From CAIWHR01 sp963734085 (GTDB lineage: Bacteria > Pseudomonadota > Gammaproteobacteria > Burkholderiales > Casimicrobiaceae): a stretch of DNA of 64,000 bases. Below are positions 46,431-55,790 of this stretch, one piece after another. The translations under genes were made by a program, and so were the position numbers. The DNA lies in assembly GCA_963734085.1 (NCBI GenBank), contig CAVTFT010000019.1, positions 186,001 to 250,000 of the forward strand, read 5' to 3'. Position 1 is the first letter of the stretch. Each line of letters starts with the position of its first letter. The notes under the pieces were generated by a model that was not told the origin of the DNA, did no database searches, and saw only the letters and a program-made list of their open reading frames with translations.

Positions 46431-48140
46431 TCATGCGCGCTCGCCCCCCACGGCGCTTGACTTAGGGCGAGGGCCAGCCTCTTGGCGCTCGATCTCGGCA
46501 ATTTGCGCCTCGTACGCGCGCAAGAATTCCCTGCCGAACAAGGTCTGAAAGTCGTCTTCGGCTTCTTTCGAAAGGTCCGCGTAGAGCTCCACGAACCGAT
46601 CCCACAACCGTGCCTTGCGATTGATCGGCAGCAGGGCATCCACGACGCTGTTCGCCGTCAGCCGCTGTTCCAGCTGCCCGGGCTGGAAGCGCGCCAACAC
46701 CCCGGCCAGGGCCGCCCGCATCCCGGCCATGAACCCCAGCTCGTGCGCCCGCAGATCGTTGTAGGCGTCCTTAGTCGCCTGCTGCGGGGTCATGAAGCCG
46801 CGGCTTGGCGGTGCCAGCAGATGGGTGAGCGCCGCCTCCACCGTCGGCGAGAACTTGAGCGGATTGTTCTCCCGGGCGGCCAAAATGGTCACTTCTGCGC
46901 GCAGCTGTTGTTTCGTCATCGCGCGCGCGCGCAGTAGATCCAGCGTCCCCTGCGTGCACTCGCGGAGCAACTGGCCAATCACCTTCATCAGCAGCGGCGT
47001 GAGTCTGCCCGGGAGCGAGGTATTGGGCAGCCCCGCGCCGCTGAGAAAAGCGTGCAACAGAGCGTCCGCGGGGTCGTTCCCCGCGGCGGCCGATAGCGCT
47101 GCGTCCGGCGCCGGGGCGCGCTCGGTGTCGGTCGCGGGACCAGCGCCGAGCCGCGCCGCCTCCTCCGTGCTCATCGCGGCTGGCGCGTCCGGCGGAAGGC
47201 CCGCCTCCGGCGCTGGTTGCGATGCTTGGGTTGGCGTCACCTCCGCCGGGTCCTTGCGTTTGGGCAACGCAAACATGCCATGGATCTCGGGCGTGTCGTC
47301 CCGCTGCGCCGCCGGAGCCGCCCGACTGGCCGCCGGCGCCGCCCCCAGGGCAACCAAGGGATCGACCACCGGCGAACTGCGCCAATCATCGATCGGCGGG
47401 GCCAATGGGTTGCCGGGCTGGAACGGCTCGTCCCGGTCCGCCCCCGGCAGGTCAAAAAGCTCGTCGAGCTTGCCCGTGGCCGGCCCCAGGCCCAGACCCA
47501 AGTCCTCCGGCAAGACGGCGGGCGGAGCCGCTTGGGGCAGCGGCTCGGCAAACGGGTCAAAGTCGTCCGGAATCAGCGGGGATTGCCGCGCCGGCCCTTC
47601 CGCGCGCGCCGGCGACGGACGCGGCGTCGCTGGTGCCCCGCTCTCGCTCTTCGGGACCGGTGGGCTGCGAGCCATCCTGGCGGAGGCGGGCGACGGCGCC
47701 ATCAAGTCGGCGAAGGGGTCGGTGGCCGTCGGGGCGGCGCCACCAAAGGCCTGCAGCGGATCCTGTTGCGGAAGGCCGCTCGGCGCGGCCGCCGGTTCCA
47801 CCCGCGCCTCGGCGGGCGCTGGCCGCGGCTCCGCAACCACGCGCAGGGTGTACCCGGCGATGCGCAGCTCGTCCCCGTCATCGATCGGCGCCTCGTTGCC
47901 CTTGCCCAGCGCCTTGCCGTTCAAGATGACCGGGCTGGCGCTGCCCAGATCGCGCAGGATGTACTGCCCAGCGCGAAACACGATCGAGGCGTGCGTGCGG
48001 GAGATGTGCCGTTGGGGATCGGGCAGCACCAGATTGTTGCCCGGCGTGCGGCCGATGCTCCCCCCCAGCTCGTCGAACTCCCCCGCGAGCCGCCCGGGGA
48101 GCGGCGCCCCCTCATGCGCAGTGACCTCGATGCTGATCAT
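46431..48140 (-). CDS. Type VI secretion-associated FHA protein, TagH/ImpI-like
   Basis: A 569-residue protein with an N-terminal FHA domain (residues about 5-105; SIGRTPGNNLVLPDPQRHIS with the Ser/Thr-reading Arg, RTHASI, VILNGKALG), a long Pro/Ala-rich linker (105-370) and the C-terminal domain typical of T6SS FHA proteins (AHELGFMAGMRAALAGVLAR, DDFQTLFGREFLRAYEAQI). FHA domains read phosphothreonine, so this would be the target or scaffold of the kinase/phosphatase pair. A second, broken copy of its C-terminal domain lies at 38963. Confidence 0.9.
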   Translation of the reverse strand: MISIEVTAHEGAPLPGRLAGEFDELGGSIGRTPGNNLVLPDPQRHISRTHASIVFRAGQYILRDLGSASPVILNGKALGKGNEAPIDDGDELRIAGYTLRVVAEPRPAPAEARVEPAAAPSGLPQQDPLQAFGGAAPTATDPFADLMAPSPASARMARSPPVPKSESGAPATPRPSPARAEGPARQSPLIPDDFDPFAEPLPQAAPPAVLPEDLGLGLGPATGKLDELFDLPGADRDEPFQPGNPLAPPIDDWRSSPVVDPLVALGAAPAASRAAPAAQRDDTPEIHGMFALPKRKDPAEVTPTQASQPAPEAGLPPDAPAAMSTEEAARLGAGPATDTERAPAPDAALSAAAGNDPADALLHAFLSGAGLPNTSLPGRLTPLLMKVIGQLLRECTQGTLDLLRARAMTKQQLRAEVTILAARENNPLKFSPTVEAALTHLLAPPSRGFMTPQQATKDAYNDLRAHELGFMAGMRAALAGVLARFQPGQLEQRLTANSVVDALLPINRKARLWDRFVELYADLSKEAEDDFQTLFGREFLRAYEAQIAEIERQEAGPRPKSSAVGGERA

Positions 48141-48510
48141 GGTCGGTTACCGGCTCCGCCGCGAACTGCGTTCTTCCGGCCCATCATACGCGCGGGAACT
48201 AGCGCCCGAAAGCCGGGAACAACGGGCGCCATGGCGGCGTAGAACGACGTTAGCACCTTGCAGAAAAGCGCATCGCCCCGAGCAGCACCCGACACCGCTC
48301 AAAACACAAAACATGCGGGCACCGGCGTCGTGGTGGACCCGCCAGGCCGGCTTAACGCCACCCCCCATCTATGGCACACTGGCCTCAAACCTTGGCGATA
48401 GGCGTTGATGTCAGCAGAATACCGCCGCGCGGTCAACGCGATTATTCGGCCATCGCCCTCCGCCCCGACCTTCCCCGCAGCCCCACCCGATGGTGCCGGT
48501 GAACCTCGCC
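48141..48510 (+). other. Divergent intergenic region
   Basis: Between the TagH-like gene and the plus-strand gene at 48511. No gene seen; it should hold divergent promoters, but none stands out by eye. Confidence 0.4.
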
Positions 48511-49305
48511 ATGGATAAAACCTTCACGACCCAGCAGCTGCTCGCGTCCCGAAAACTCACCCGCGTCTTGGGCGAGGTCATCGGTGCGCAGATGCGCGAC
48601 TATGTCGCGACCCTGGCGCCGCTGTTTCGGCCGCGCTCCATCTTCGGCGATCACATCCAGGGCAGCGGCAAAGAGCCGGTCAAAGGGGCCGACCACGCTT
48701 TCAAGGAGCTGCAAACGCTGTATGAGGCGGTGGCCACCCACCCGCCTTTCAACCTGCCGAAAGACCTGCAGTCCCCGCTGATGCAAATGACCGCGTCGGT
48801 GCAGCTCTCGCCCGTGGAATATGCCTACGTCACCAAGACCGGCAGCAAGAACGGCAAGACCATCACGGTCACCTGTCCCTACCAGGCGGTGCTCAGCTAT
48901 TCCACCTACTCCCCGCGCCGGCTCCAACAGCTACTCGCCGCCCGCAACCGCAACGAGGCCGAGCTCGAACAGTTCGTGCTGCATTACCTCGCGATGCAGA
49001 TCGTCGTCGCCCAACAACCCGGCCTCAGCGCCGTCTTCGCGACCCTGCACTTTCCACTGCGCTCCGGTCACCTGCCCGGTCTGGGCGACTTGCCGATCAC
49101 TTATGTCGGATCGTCCATCTCGACCAACCTCCCGCCGGAGACGCTGGTCATCGAGAGTACCGACCTGTCCGGCAACGATGCCTTCGAGGAAATCGTCAAC
49201 GTCGAGGACATCGCCAAGCTTACCGATCCCCTGAAGGAACGCCTCCTCCAGATCGCCCGCAGCAGCCAAGATCCAGCCGCAAACACGCCGCAACACTCCG
49301 CCTAG
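48511..49305 (+). CDS. Conserved-looking hypothetical protein in the type VI cluster
   Basis: A 264-residue soluble protein starting MDKTFTTQQLLASRKLTRVL (an ATG seven codons upstream is less likely). It has no signal peptide or membrane segment; the centre is beta-rich (LQSPLMQMTASVQLSPVEYA) and the end acidic. Composition and codon use are those of a real gene. I do not recognise the family; position suggests a T6SS-linked cytoplasmic role. Confidence 0.6.
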   Translation: MDKTFTTQQLLASRKLTRVLGEVIGAQMRDYVATLAPLFRPRSIFGDHIQGSGKEPVKGADHAFKELQTLYEAVATHPPFNLPKDLQSPLMQMTASVQLSPVEYAYVTKTGSKNGKTITVTCPYQAVLSYSTYSPRRLQQLLAARNRNEAELEQFVLHYLAMQIVVAQQPGLSAVFATLHFPLRSGHLPGLGDLPITYVGSSISTNLPPETLVIESTDLSGNDAFEEIVNVEDIAKLTDPLKERLLQIARSSQDPAANTPQHSA

Positions 49306-49740
49306 CGGCGCCGCCGTAACCGCCCCCTCTGGTCCCTTGCGAAACGAGAAGATTTACATGGCCAGGCTAACAGTCCGCCCGAGGGATGCGATGGGCAAGC
49401 CAAAATTTGCGGTTAACCAGCAAGTCTTCGTATGGGCGCCGGGACAGCTGGGCAAGCGCATCGGGAGTTCAGAACAAGAAACTGTATACGCGCGATGTAC
49501 CACCCGCTACCACGACGACGCCTGAACAGCGATTGAATCCGACGAAGAAGAGGCTCCAAAGGGCCACAGTCACGAAGACCCGTCACGATCACGGTCACCG
49601 GCACCATCTGGATTTACAAACCCAAGCCGAAATAGCACTTCTTTCGGCGTTCGCGCCGCTGCGGAAATAAATCAGAGTTTCCGTCGCGGCAGACTTTGGC
49701 CGGCACGCCATGCTTTTCAGTTTCGTTGTCGCGAAGTCAC
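49306..49740 (+). other. Intergenic region with a doubtful short ORF
   Basis: A 62-codon frame at 49337-49525 (internal ATG 49358) is the only candidate and may be a remnant: it continues in another frame to 49670. No known domain. Confidence 0.3.
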
Positions 49741-51216
49741 TTACTTGCTTTCCAGGTGCGCCAGCGGATTGTCGAAATTGAAGCCAAATAGGCGGGGGTT
49801 CTCTCCCACCACCGCCGCCGAGAAGATGTAAAAGACGTAATCGTAGGTTTCCTGCGGAATTTGGTCTCTGTACTGCGAGAGCAACCGCCAAAAATTTCTT
49901 TGCTTGGGGTTGGCAGGCATGCTCAGGATCAGGCGAGTGACTCTGTTCTCTCCCCAGTTGTAGGAGGCCATCGCCAACAGGCCGGACCCCTGCGCGTCGG
50001 TGGCGTAGAGATCCTTCAGGTAACGCGCGGCTGCCTTCGTCGCCAGCTCCCAGCGATCTCGGTCGTCGCTCGGATCGGGTCTGCGCAACGCGACCAGCGG
50101 CCCGATGCGAAGACCGTACTTGACCCCTGTCTCCGGAATGAACTGCCACATGCCCTTGGCGATTCCGTACCGGGTCGGGGGACCGCTAATAAACGGATCG
50201 AAGTCGCTCTCCTGAAGCGCGAGGTAGAAGAACTGCGGCGGGAGATCTCGGGCTAGTAGCTCATCCACTATTTTCGTGGTGTAGCCCCTGTCGTTCGCGG
50301 TCTTGATGCCCCGCGCATACCGCTCGGAGGATTGCCATTTCTTGATGTACCGCTTGACTTCTGCGGCGAACCCCGCGGGCATCGCCAATTCGCACTCGCC
50401 GAAAATGCGCGCGACCCTCAGGACAAGCCGATCCTCCTCCGTCATTCTCGGGTCATAGACCTGGAGCGTCGAAAGGAATCGATCGTATTGTTCTTCCATA
50501 TCCTTCCTGCGGGTTTGATACTTTCGAAGCTCTTCCATCCCCGACGCGCTATTCGATTCTGTCACCAGCTTTTCCAAGCTGGCGATGTCCACGTCGAGTG
50601 CTTTCATGGCGTAGAAGATGCCCTGGGCAAGCTCCTTCTGTTGGCTTGCCTGTCGGTACTGATACAGGGCGAACACGCCAACGCCGAGCACCAGCACCGC
50701 CAGCGCTCCGATAATCCAACCATACTTCCTTTTTTGTTGGGTATGAACGCGCTTGAAAGCCTGGCGAATCAACATCGTGCGCTCGCCGATCGGCTCGTCG
50801 TCCGCCGCCTCGCCGAAGTAGTGCTTCTCGTAATGGGCGATGTGGGAATCGCTCGGACCCGAGGGCCTCGCTGGCGGCGCCACCGGCTCAACTTTGAACC
50901 CCACGAATGGTCCTTCGAATCCCAGTCTTACCGTCAGCCCCTGCCCCACCGGAGCCGCCCCCACCTGCTGATCGGCGACAACAATTCCGTTGGTGCTCTT
51001 TAGGTCGCGAATCCACCACTGCCCCTGATGAAAAAGCGCTTCCGCGTGATACCGGCTGATGGATTGACTCTTGATGCAGACCTCGCAATCGTCCGCACGC
51101 CCGATGCGAATTGATTTTTGGAAACGGAGAACCCGCCGATCTTCGGGCGTCGATCCGACGGTCACGCGAAGAACGGGCACGGATTGCGAAGTGGGTTTCG
51201 GCGTGGACGTATTCAT
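49741..51216 (-). CDS. FHA domain fused through a membrane helix to a lytic transglycosylase
   Basis: A 491-residue fusion. Residues about 15-115 are an FHA domain (SIRIGRADDCEVCIKSQSIS, RYHAEAL, LKSTNGIVV); residues 165-187 a single membrane helix (WIIGALAVLVLGVGVFALYQ); residues about 330-480 a lytic transglycosylase (GH23-like) domain with the catalytic Glu in FYLALQESDFDPF and FIPETGVKYGL. Orientation would put FHA inside and the wall enzyme in the periplasm, so phosphorylation in the cytoplasm could control wall cleavage. The frame is intact. Confidence 0.88.
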   Translation of the reverse strand: MNTSTPKPTSQSVPVLRVTVGSTPEDRRVLRFQKSIRIGRADDCEVCIKSQSISRYHAEALFHQGQWWIRDLKSTNGIVVADQQVGAAPVGQGLTVRLGFEGPFVGFKVEPVAPPARPSGPSDSHIAHYEKHYFGEAADDEPIGERTMLIRQAFKRVHTQQKRKYGWIIGALAVLVLGVGVFALYQYRQASQQKELAQGIFYAMKALDVDIASLEKLVTESNSASGMEELRKYQTRRKDMEEQYDRFLSTLQVYDPRMTEEDRLVLRVARIFGECELAMPAGFAAEVKRYIKKWQSSERYARGIKTANDRGYTTKIVDELLARDLPPQFFYLALQESDFDPFISGPPTRYGIAKGMWQFIPETGVKYGLRIGPLVALRRPDPSDDRDRWELATKAAARYLKDLYATDAQGSGLLAMASYNWGENRVTRLILSMPANPKQRNFWRLLSQYRDQIPQETYDYVFYIFSAAVVGENPRLFGFNFDNPLAHLESK

Positions 51217-51449
51217 CCGCTACTGCGGCTCGTTCGATCGCCGATAGACCTAAGCATATGGCGATCTCATATCGAATGACGGAGCTTAGCTCGAGAGTCG
51301 ATGCTTAGCGGTATTGAGATCGGCGGGATCGGAATGCGGGCGACTGGGCCGAGCGCATTACAGCATGAAAAATGGGCGGGCTGACGGTTGACCAAGTCCG
51401 TCGTCATCGCTTAGTACGCTGGCGCTTAACGAGCCCCGGACGCAGGGCG

Positions 51450-51580
51450 AATACAACGAACATCGACCGCACAGCGCACTTGGCCATCTGACCCCAAGTG
51501 AGTACGCTATCCGTGGTCAGAAACGGGCCGCCGAAGTGACCGATTCCTAGTCTCAAACTGTCCAGAAATGGGGAAGCTCA
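51450..51580 (+). mobile_element. 3' end remnant of an IS3-family element (plus orientation)
   Basis: The last 34 codons of an IS3 orfB (YNEHRPHSALGHLTPSEYAI, ending EVTDS and TAG), then the terminal inverted repeat ending GGGGAAGCTCA near 51580. Nearly the same end occurs inverted at 53986-55775. Confidence 0.8.
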
Positions 51581-51910
51581 ACTCGCGCACGACCCCCAAC
51601 TAGAATTGTGGGATCCGATGGTGACACGTACCTTCGGCCGAGGACGAAGCGCTATGCGGCGACAGGAGACCGGTACCAACGCTCGCCGAGTGCGCGCGCC
51701 GCCGGCGCTCAGTGCCGAGCACTTCAGGTTCCGTACTCCTAGAATTAGTCATAGACACAACTGCTTGCCTACCCCTTAGGATAAATGAGAAATCGTGTCT
51801 GGTGATTCAGGGGCTACTTCAGGGCCCGGGGATATGCTGGCCCACGCGAGCCTGCAGCAAGGCTAAGCGGCTTGGGTGTGCAGCAGTACCACGCGGGCGG
51901 AGGACACAAT
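51581..51910 (+). other. Upstream region of the sheath gene
   Basis: No gene recognised in this 330-base stretch between the IS3 end and the TssB-TssC gene. It may carry the sheath-gene promoter; none is convincing. Confidence 0.35.
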
Positions 51911-53461
51911 ATGCCGGGAACACTGGAATTCGACTTTCGCTTCACCCGACCACAGACTCAGAGACCCAACCGCAGAGGTGAAGACAGCCCGATGCGGATC
52001 CTGTTGCTGGGCGATTTCAGCGGGCGCCGGAGCCAGGGCACGGAGGACGCGGCCTCCCTCGGCGATCGGCGAGCGGTGCGCGTGGATGTGGACGACTTCG
52101 ACCAGCGGTTCGCGAAGCTTGCGCCTCGTCTGGTGCTCCCGCTCGGCGCGTCCGGAGGACCCGGGCAAATGCTTGCCTTCAGCCGGCTCGACGATTTCCA
52201 TCCCGATCGTCTTTACGAGCGCCTGGATCTGTTTCAGGGTCTGCGTGAAATGCGGGCGCGGCTGCAAGACTCCGCAACATTCGAGCAGGCGGCGGCAGAG
52301 CTTCGGCGGGACGCACCCGGCTCGTTACAGTCGCCGGACGAAACGCCCGCTGCAGGTAGCGACCAGCGCGGGTCTGCGGAAAACGATGCCGCGACGCTGG
52401 AGCGGCTGCTCGGTGCACGGCCCAGTGGGGTGGCGACAGCGCCGGCATCCGCCGGGCAGGCATACATCACTGAACTCATCCGCAGCATCGTGGCGCCGTA
52501 CGTGGTGCCCGCGGCGTCGCCGCTTCAGGGCCCATATCTGGCCTGGGTCGATGCCGCCACGAGCGAGCAGATGCGCGCCCTCCTCCATCGTCCCGCGTTT
52601 CAGGCGCTCGAGGCACTGTGGCGCTCGCTGCGGTGGCTGGTCACCAGCCTTGAGCTGGGTCCAACGCTTCAGTTGCATCTCTGGACGTGACCAAGGCGGA
52701 GCTGATGGCGCACCTGCAGGCTGCCGGCCGCAACCTCGAGTCTTGCGCGCTGTATCGAGTGCTGGTCGAGCAGGCGGGTGGCACGCTGGGCGGAGAGCCC
52801 TGGTCACTGCTGGTAGGCGACTACACATTCGGCGTTGCGAAAGAGGATCTGGAATTGCTCGCCGCCTTGGGCGCCCTGGGCTCGCAAGCCGGTGCACCGT
52901 TCCTCGCGGCCGCAAGCCCGAGCCTGCTCGGCTGCGCGTCGTTGGTCGACACCCCCGACCCCCGCGATTGGCAGGCCATCGATGCCGAAGGGGGACCTCG
53001 CTTCGAGGCGCTGAGACGCAGCGCAGTCGCCTCCTGGATCGGGTTGGCGCTGCCGCGTATCCTGATGCGGCTGCCGTATGGGAAGAACACCGATCCGGTG
53101 GAGCACCTCGACTTCGAGGAGCTTGCATCCGGCACGCAGCCACGAGGCGTATGTGTGGGGCAACCCAGCGCTGGCCTGCGCGCTGCTGATCGGGCAATCC
53201 TTTTCGGCGCGCGGCGGTTGGGATATGGAACCGGGCGACGATCAGGATCTGGTCGATTTGCCCGCGCATGTGTTCGAGCGGGACGGCGAGCGACATCTCC
53301 AGCCCTGTGCCGAAGTGCTGCTGACCGAACGGGCCGGCGAAGCGATCATGAGCCGCGGCATCATGCCCCTGCTGAGCTACAAGAACCGCAACGCCGTGCG
53401 ACTCATGCGGTTCCAATCGATCGCGGCGCCGTCCGGCGCGTTGGCGGGCGCCTGGTCTTGA
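51911..53461 (+). pseudogene. Fused TssB-TssC type VI sheath protein, two frameshifts
   Basis: ATG 51911 has GGAGG seven bases upstream. The N-terminal third matches TssB (MRILLLGDFSGRR, AVRVDVDDFDQRF, FSRLDDFHPDRLY), the rest TssC (FQALEALWRSLRWLV, WSLLVGDYTFGVAKEDLELL, EAYVWGNPALACALLIGQSF). Two missing bases, in a G run near 52686 and a C run near 53140, shift the frame; restoring them gives one protein of about 517 residues. TssC usually continues another ~100 residues; this copy ends soon after MPLLSYKNRNAVRLMRFQS. Sheath subunits form the contractile T6SS tail. Confidence 0.75.
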
Positions 53462-53664
53462 TCGAGAGCCTGCCACTGCTCTCCTGTCAGAGGCCAAAAT
53501 TGTGGCGGATTTTTCCACTTCCGATCGATACGAAATCCTGGGTTAGGGTCAGATCGAAACACCGGACGCAGGTCAAGGTCACTGCAAACCTCGGGCTGGT
53601 CTCGGTCGGAATTGCGCACACGCGAAAAATAATCTGAGGCAGCGTTTGCAGTGTTCCAATTCGC

Positions 53665-53835
53665 TCAAGGATGAAGTTCCGTCCACCACAACCAGCCGGC
53701 CGCGGCGGCAAAGAGGGCTGTAGCCAGCAGCCAAGTGTAGCTCGCACGATCGAGGCGACCTGTGCGCGTAAAGCGCAATCCCGCAATTATAAGAAAGACC
53801 AATCCCACGGCAGCCAGGATAAATTTAGCGATCAT
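53665..53835 (-). CDS. Small single- or double-helix membrane protein
   Basis: A 56-residue protein (ATG 53835) with two hydrophobic stretches (FILAAVGLVFLIIAGLRF; WLLATALFAAAAGWLWW). It is a clear relative of the 54-residue protein at 62881-63045. Function unknown; both lie in the type VI-like region. Confidence 0.6.
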   Translation of the reverse strand: MIAKFILAAVGLVFLIIAGLRFTRTGRLDRASYTWLLATALFAAAAGWLWWTELHP

Positions 53836-54020
53836 TTTTCCGAGTGGTATGCGGGATGGAATGGTCAATGAACCGTGCGCAGGCACCCATTCTCACCCCT
53901 GAGGTTCACAATTTGACAGCTGTCTCGCGGCTATTAGACCTCACCCCGTTTCAGTACCGCGCGGAGGTTGAGTTTTTCCGACTTCTGAGCTTGCCCCGTT
54001 TCTCGACAGTTTGAAACTAG

Positions 54021-55477
54021 AACCTATCTCAAATTCAGTTGAAACGTGAAGATCATTGGCTACAATCGTGAATATGCAGCGATTGAGCGACGAGCATTGG
54101 GAGAGGATTCGGGAGTAGACTCTTCGGAAACACTTCTTCGAGCGCACGGATCAATCCTGGCGCTCCGTCGCTGACCACCGGTACCGGCTCGTTCAGATTG
54201 TGCGTTTTCAGATCGCGCAAAAACTCCCGCAGCGCTCGGCGTATCCTCTTTGGTGCCCGGACACAGCCCAAGCAACACCTTCTCGCCGCGCTCCGTGATT
54301 CCCCAAGCGGCTAATACTGCTTCGCGGGCTTGCCCCAAGTGCAACCGCTCGGCGATGCCGTCGATGAACAGGTACACCAGGCGATGCTCGCCGAGCTCGC
54401 GACCGGCGAAGTTCTGGTAGTCCGGCCACAGGCGTTCGGTAATCTGGCTCACCGCGCTTTTGGAGAGCAGGCTCTTGCCGTTCGTATCACTGAAGGCCGC
54501 CTCGATGTCGCGCACCGACAGCCCGCGTGCGTACATCTCAATGGCTAGCCGCTCGAGCTCCTCGGTGCGGCTGCCCAGCGCTTCGCGGATCGCCGAGCGA
54601 AACGGCTCTACCGTGCCACGCACCTGCGGGATCGCGTACTCGATGCGTCCCTCGGCGCTGTCGAGCTTGCCACGCCGATAGCCGTTGCGATGTCCGACCG
54701 CGCCGTCGCCATGCTGGTAATATAGCCGCGACCAACCACATTTTCCCGAGGAGAACATTCCCGATGGTCGTCCGGGCCGCAAGCCAGTGCCGGCGCGCCA
54801 AGTGCTCGACGCGGTGCTGTGGATTCTGAACACTGGCGCGCAATGGCACATGCTTCCGCAGTGTTATCCGAACTACAAGACGGTGCATCGCCGTTTTCAG
54901 CAGTGGTGCGAACGCGAGATATTGCGCGAGATTCTGACGAAGCTTGGCCAACGAGTTGCGTGACGAGGTGAAATTGACGAAAGCGAGTGCTTCATCGACG
55001 CGACGTTTGCCAGTGCCAAAGGCGGCGGGGCCGAAATCGGTCCAACACGTCGTGGCAAGGGCGTCAAGATCCTGGCCATCGTCGATCGCCACGGCCTGCC
55101 GCTGTCGGTGAGTACGCACGCAGCGAATCATCACGAAGTCACGTTGGTGCAGCTGAGTTTCGATTTCTACATGCTGGAAGCAAACCGCCAGAATCTGATC
55201 GGCGACAAGGCGTATGACAGCGATGGGCTCGATGACGACGCTGAAGCAGCAAGGCGTCGAAATGATTGCGCCGCATCGCTCCAACCGGCACCTTAAGACG
55301 CAAGACGGCCGCCGCCTGCGCCGCTACAAGCGCCGCTGGCTCGTCGAAAGGTATTTCGCGTGGTTGCAATGGAAGCGTCGCTTACTCGTTCGCTGGGAGT
55401 ACTACGTCAGCAACTTCCTCGGCTTCGTGCGAGCTGGCCATCATCACGATGCTCCTAAAGCCATTTTGAGATAGGTT
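54021..55477 (+). mobile_element. IS5-family insertion sequence with CTAG target duplication, itself interrupted
   Basis: Inverted ends AACCTATCTCAAA (54021-54033) and TTTGAGATAGGTT (55465-55477) are flanked by CTAG on both sides (54017-54020, 55478-55481). The transposase starts at ATG 54075 (MQRLSDEHWERIR) and resumes at about 54738 (RPGRKPVPARQVLDAVLWIL, then FIDATFASAKGGG with DDE Asp, RHGLPLSVSTHAANHHEV, LVERYFAWLQWKRRLL with DDE Glu). Besides the 620-base insert it has frameshifts near 54960, 55210 and 55430, so it is inactive. Confidence 0.85.
54115..54735 (-). mobile_element. IS256-family transposase fragment inside the IS5-family element
   Basis: The minus strand encodes the middle of a mutator-type transposase: EMYARGLSVRDIEAAFSD, SAVSQITERLWPDYQNF, HRLVYLFIDGIAERL (DDE Asp), GEKVLLGLCPGTKED and, after a shift near 54240, EPVPVVSDGAPGLIRALEEV. 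Both ends are missing. It splits the IS5-family transposase after residue ~13 and its removal would rejoin that frame. Confidence 0.85.
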
Positions 55478-55790
55478 CTAGGAATCGGTCACTTCGGCGA
55501 CCCGTTTCTGACCACGGATAGCGTACTCAGTCGGGGTCAGATGGCCAAGTGCGCTGTGCGGCCGATGCTCGTCGTAATCGCAACGCCATGCCTCGATTCC
55601 GGCCTTGGCGTCGTCCAGCGAAACGAACTCGTTGGCGTTCAGACATTCGTCGCGTAGGCGGCCGTTGAACGACCCGCATAGCCCATTCTCCGTGGGTGCC
55701 GGGGGTGATGAAGGCCAGCTCGACGCCGCGTCGCCACGCCCATTCGTCGAGCGCCCGGGAGGTGAACGGAACAGCAGACGCCGGAGACCC

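Larger units (their letters stand above)
53986..55775 (-). mobile_element. IS3-family remnant, minus orientation, interrupted by an IS5 element
   Basis: The terminal inverted repeat is at 53986-54016 (TGAGCTTGCCCCGTTTCTCG...), the orfB end at 55481-55775 on the minus strand (RALDEWAWRRGVELAFI, SFNGRLRDECLNANEF, EHRPHSALGHLTPTEYAIRG, stop in CTAG). The two parts are separated by the IS5-family element inserted into the CTAG of the stop codon region. No transposase 5' half is present. Confidence 0.85.

Noticed and set aside
53900..53945. TTGACA near 53913 as a promoter
   Set aside because: No matching -10 at 16-18 bases on the plus strand and no gene to serve.
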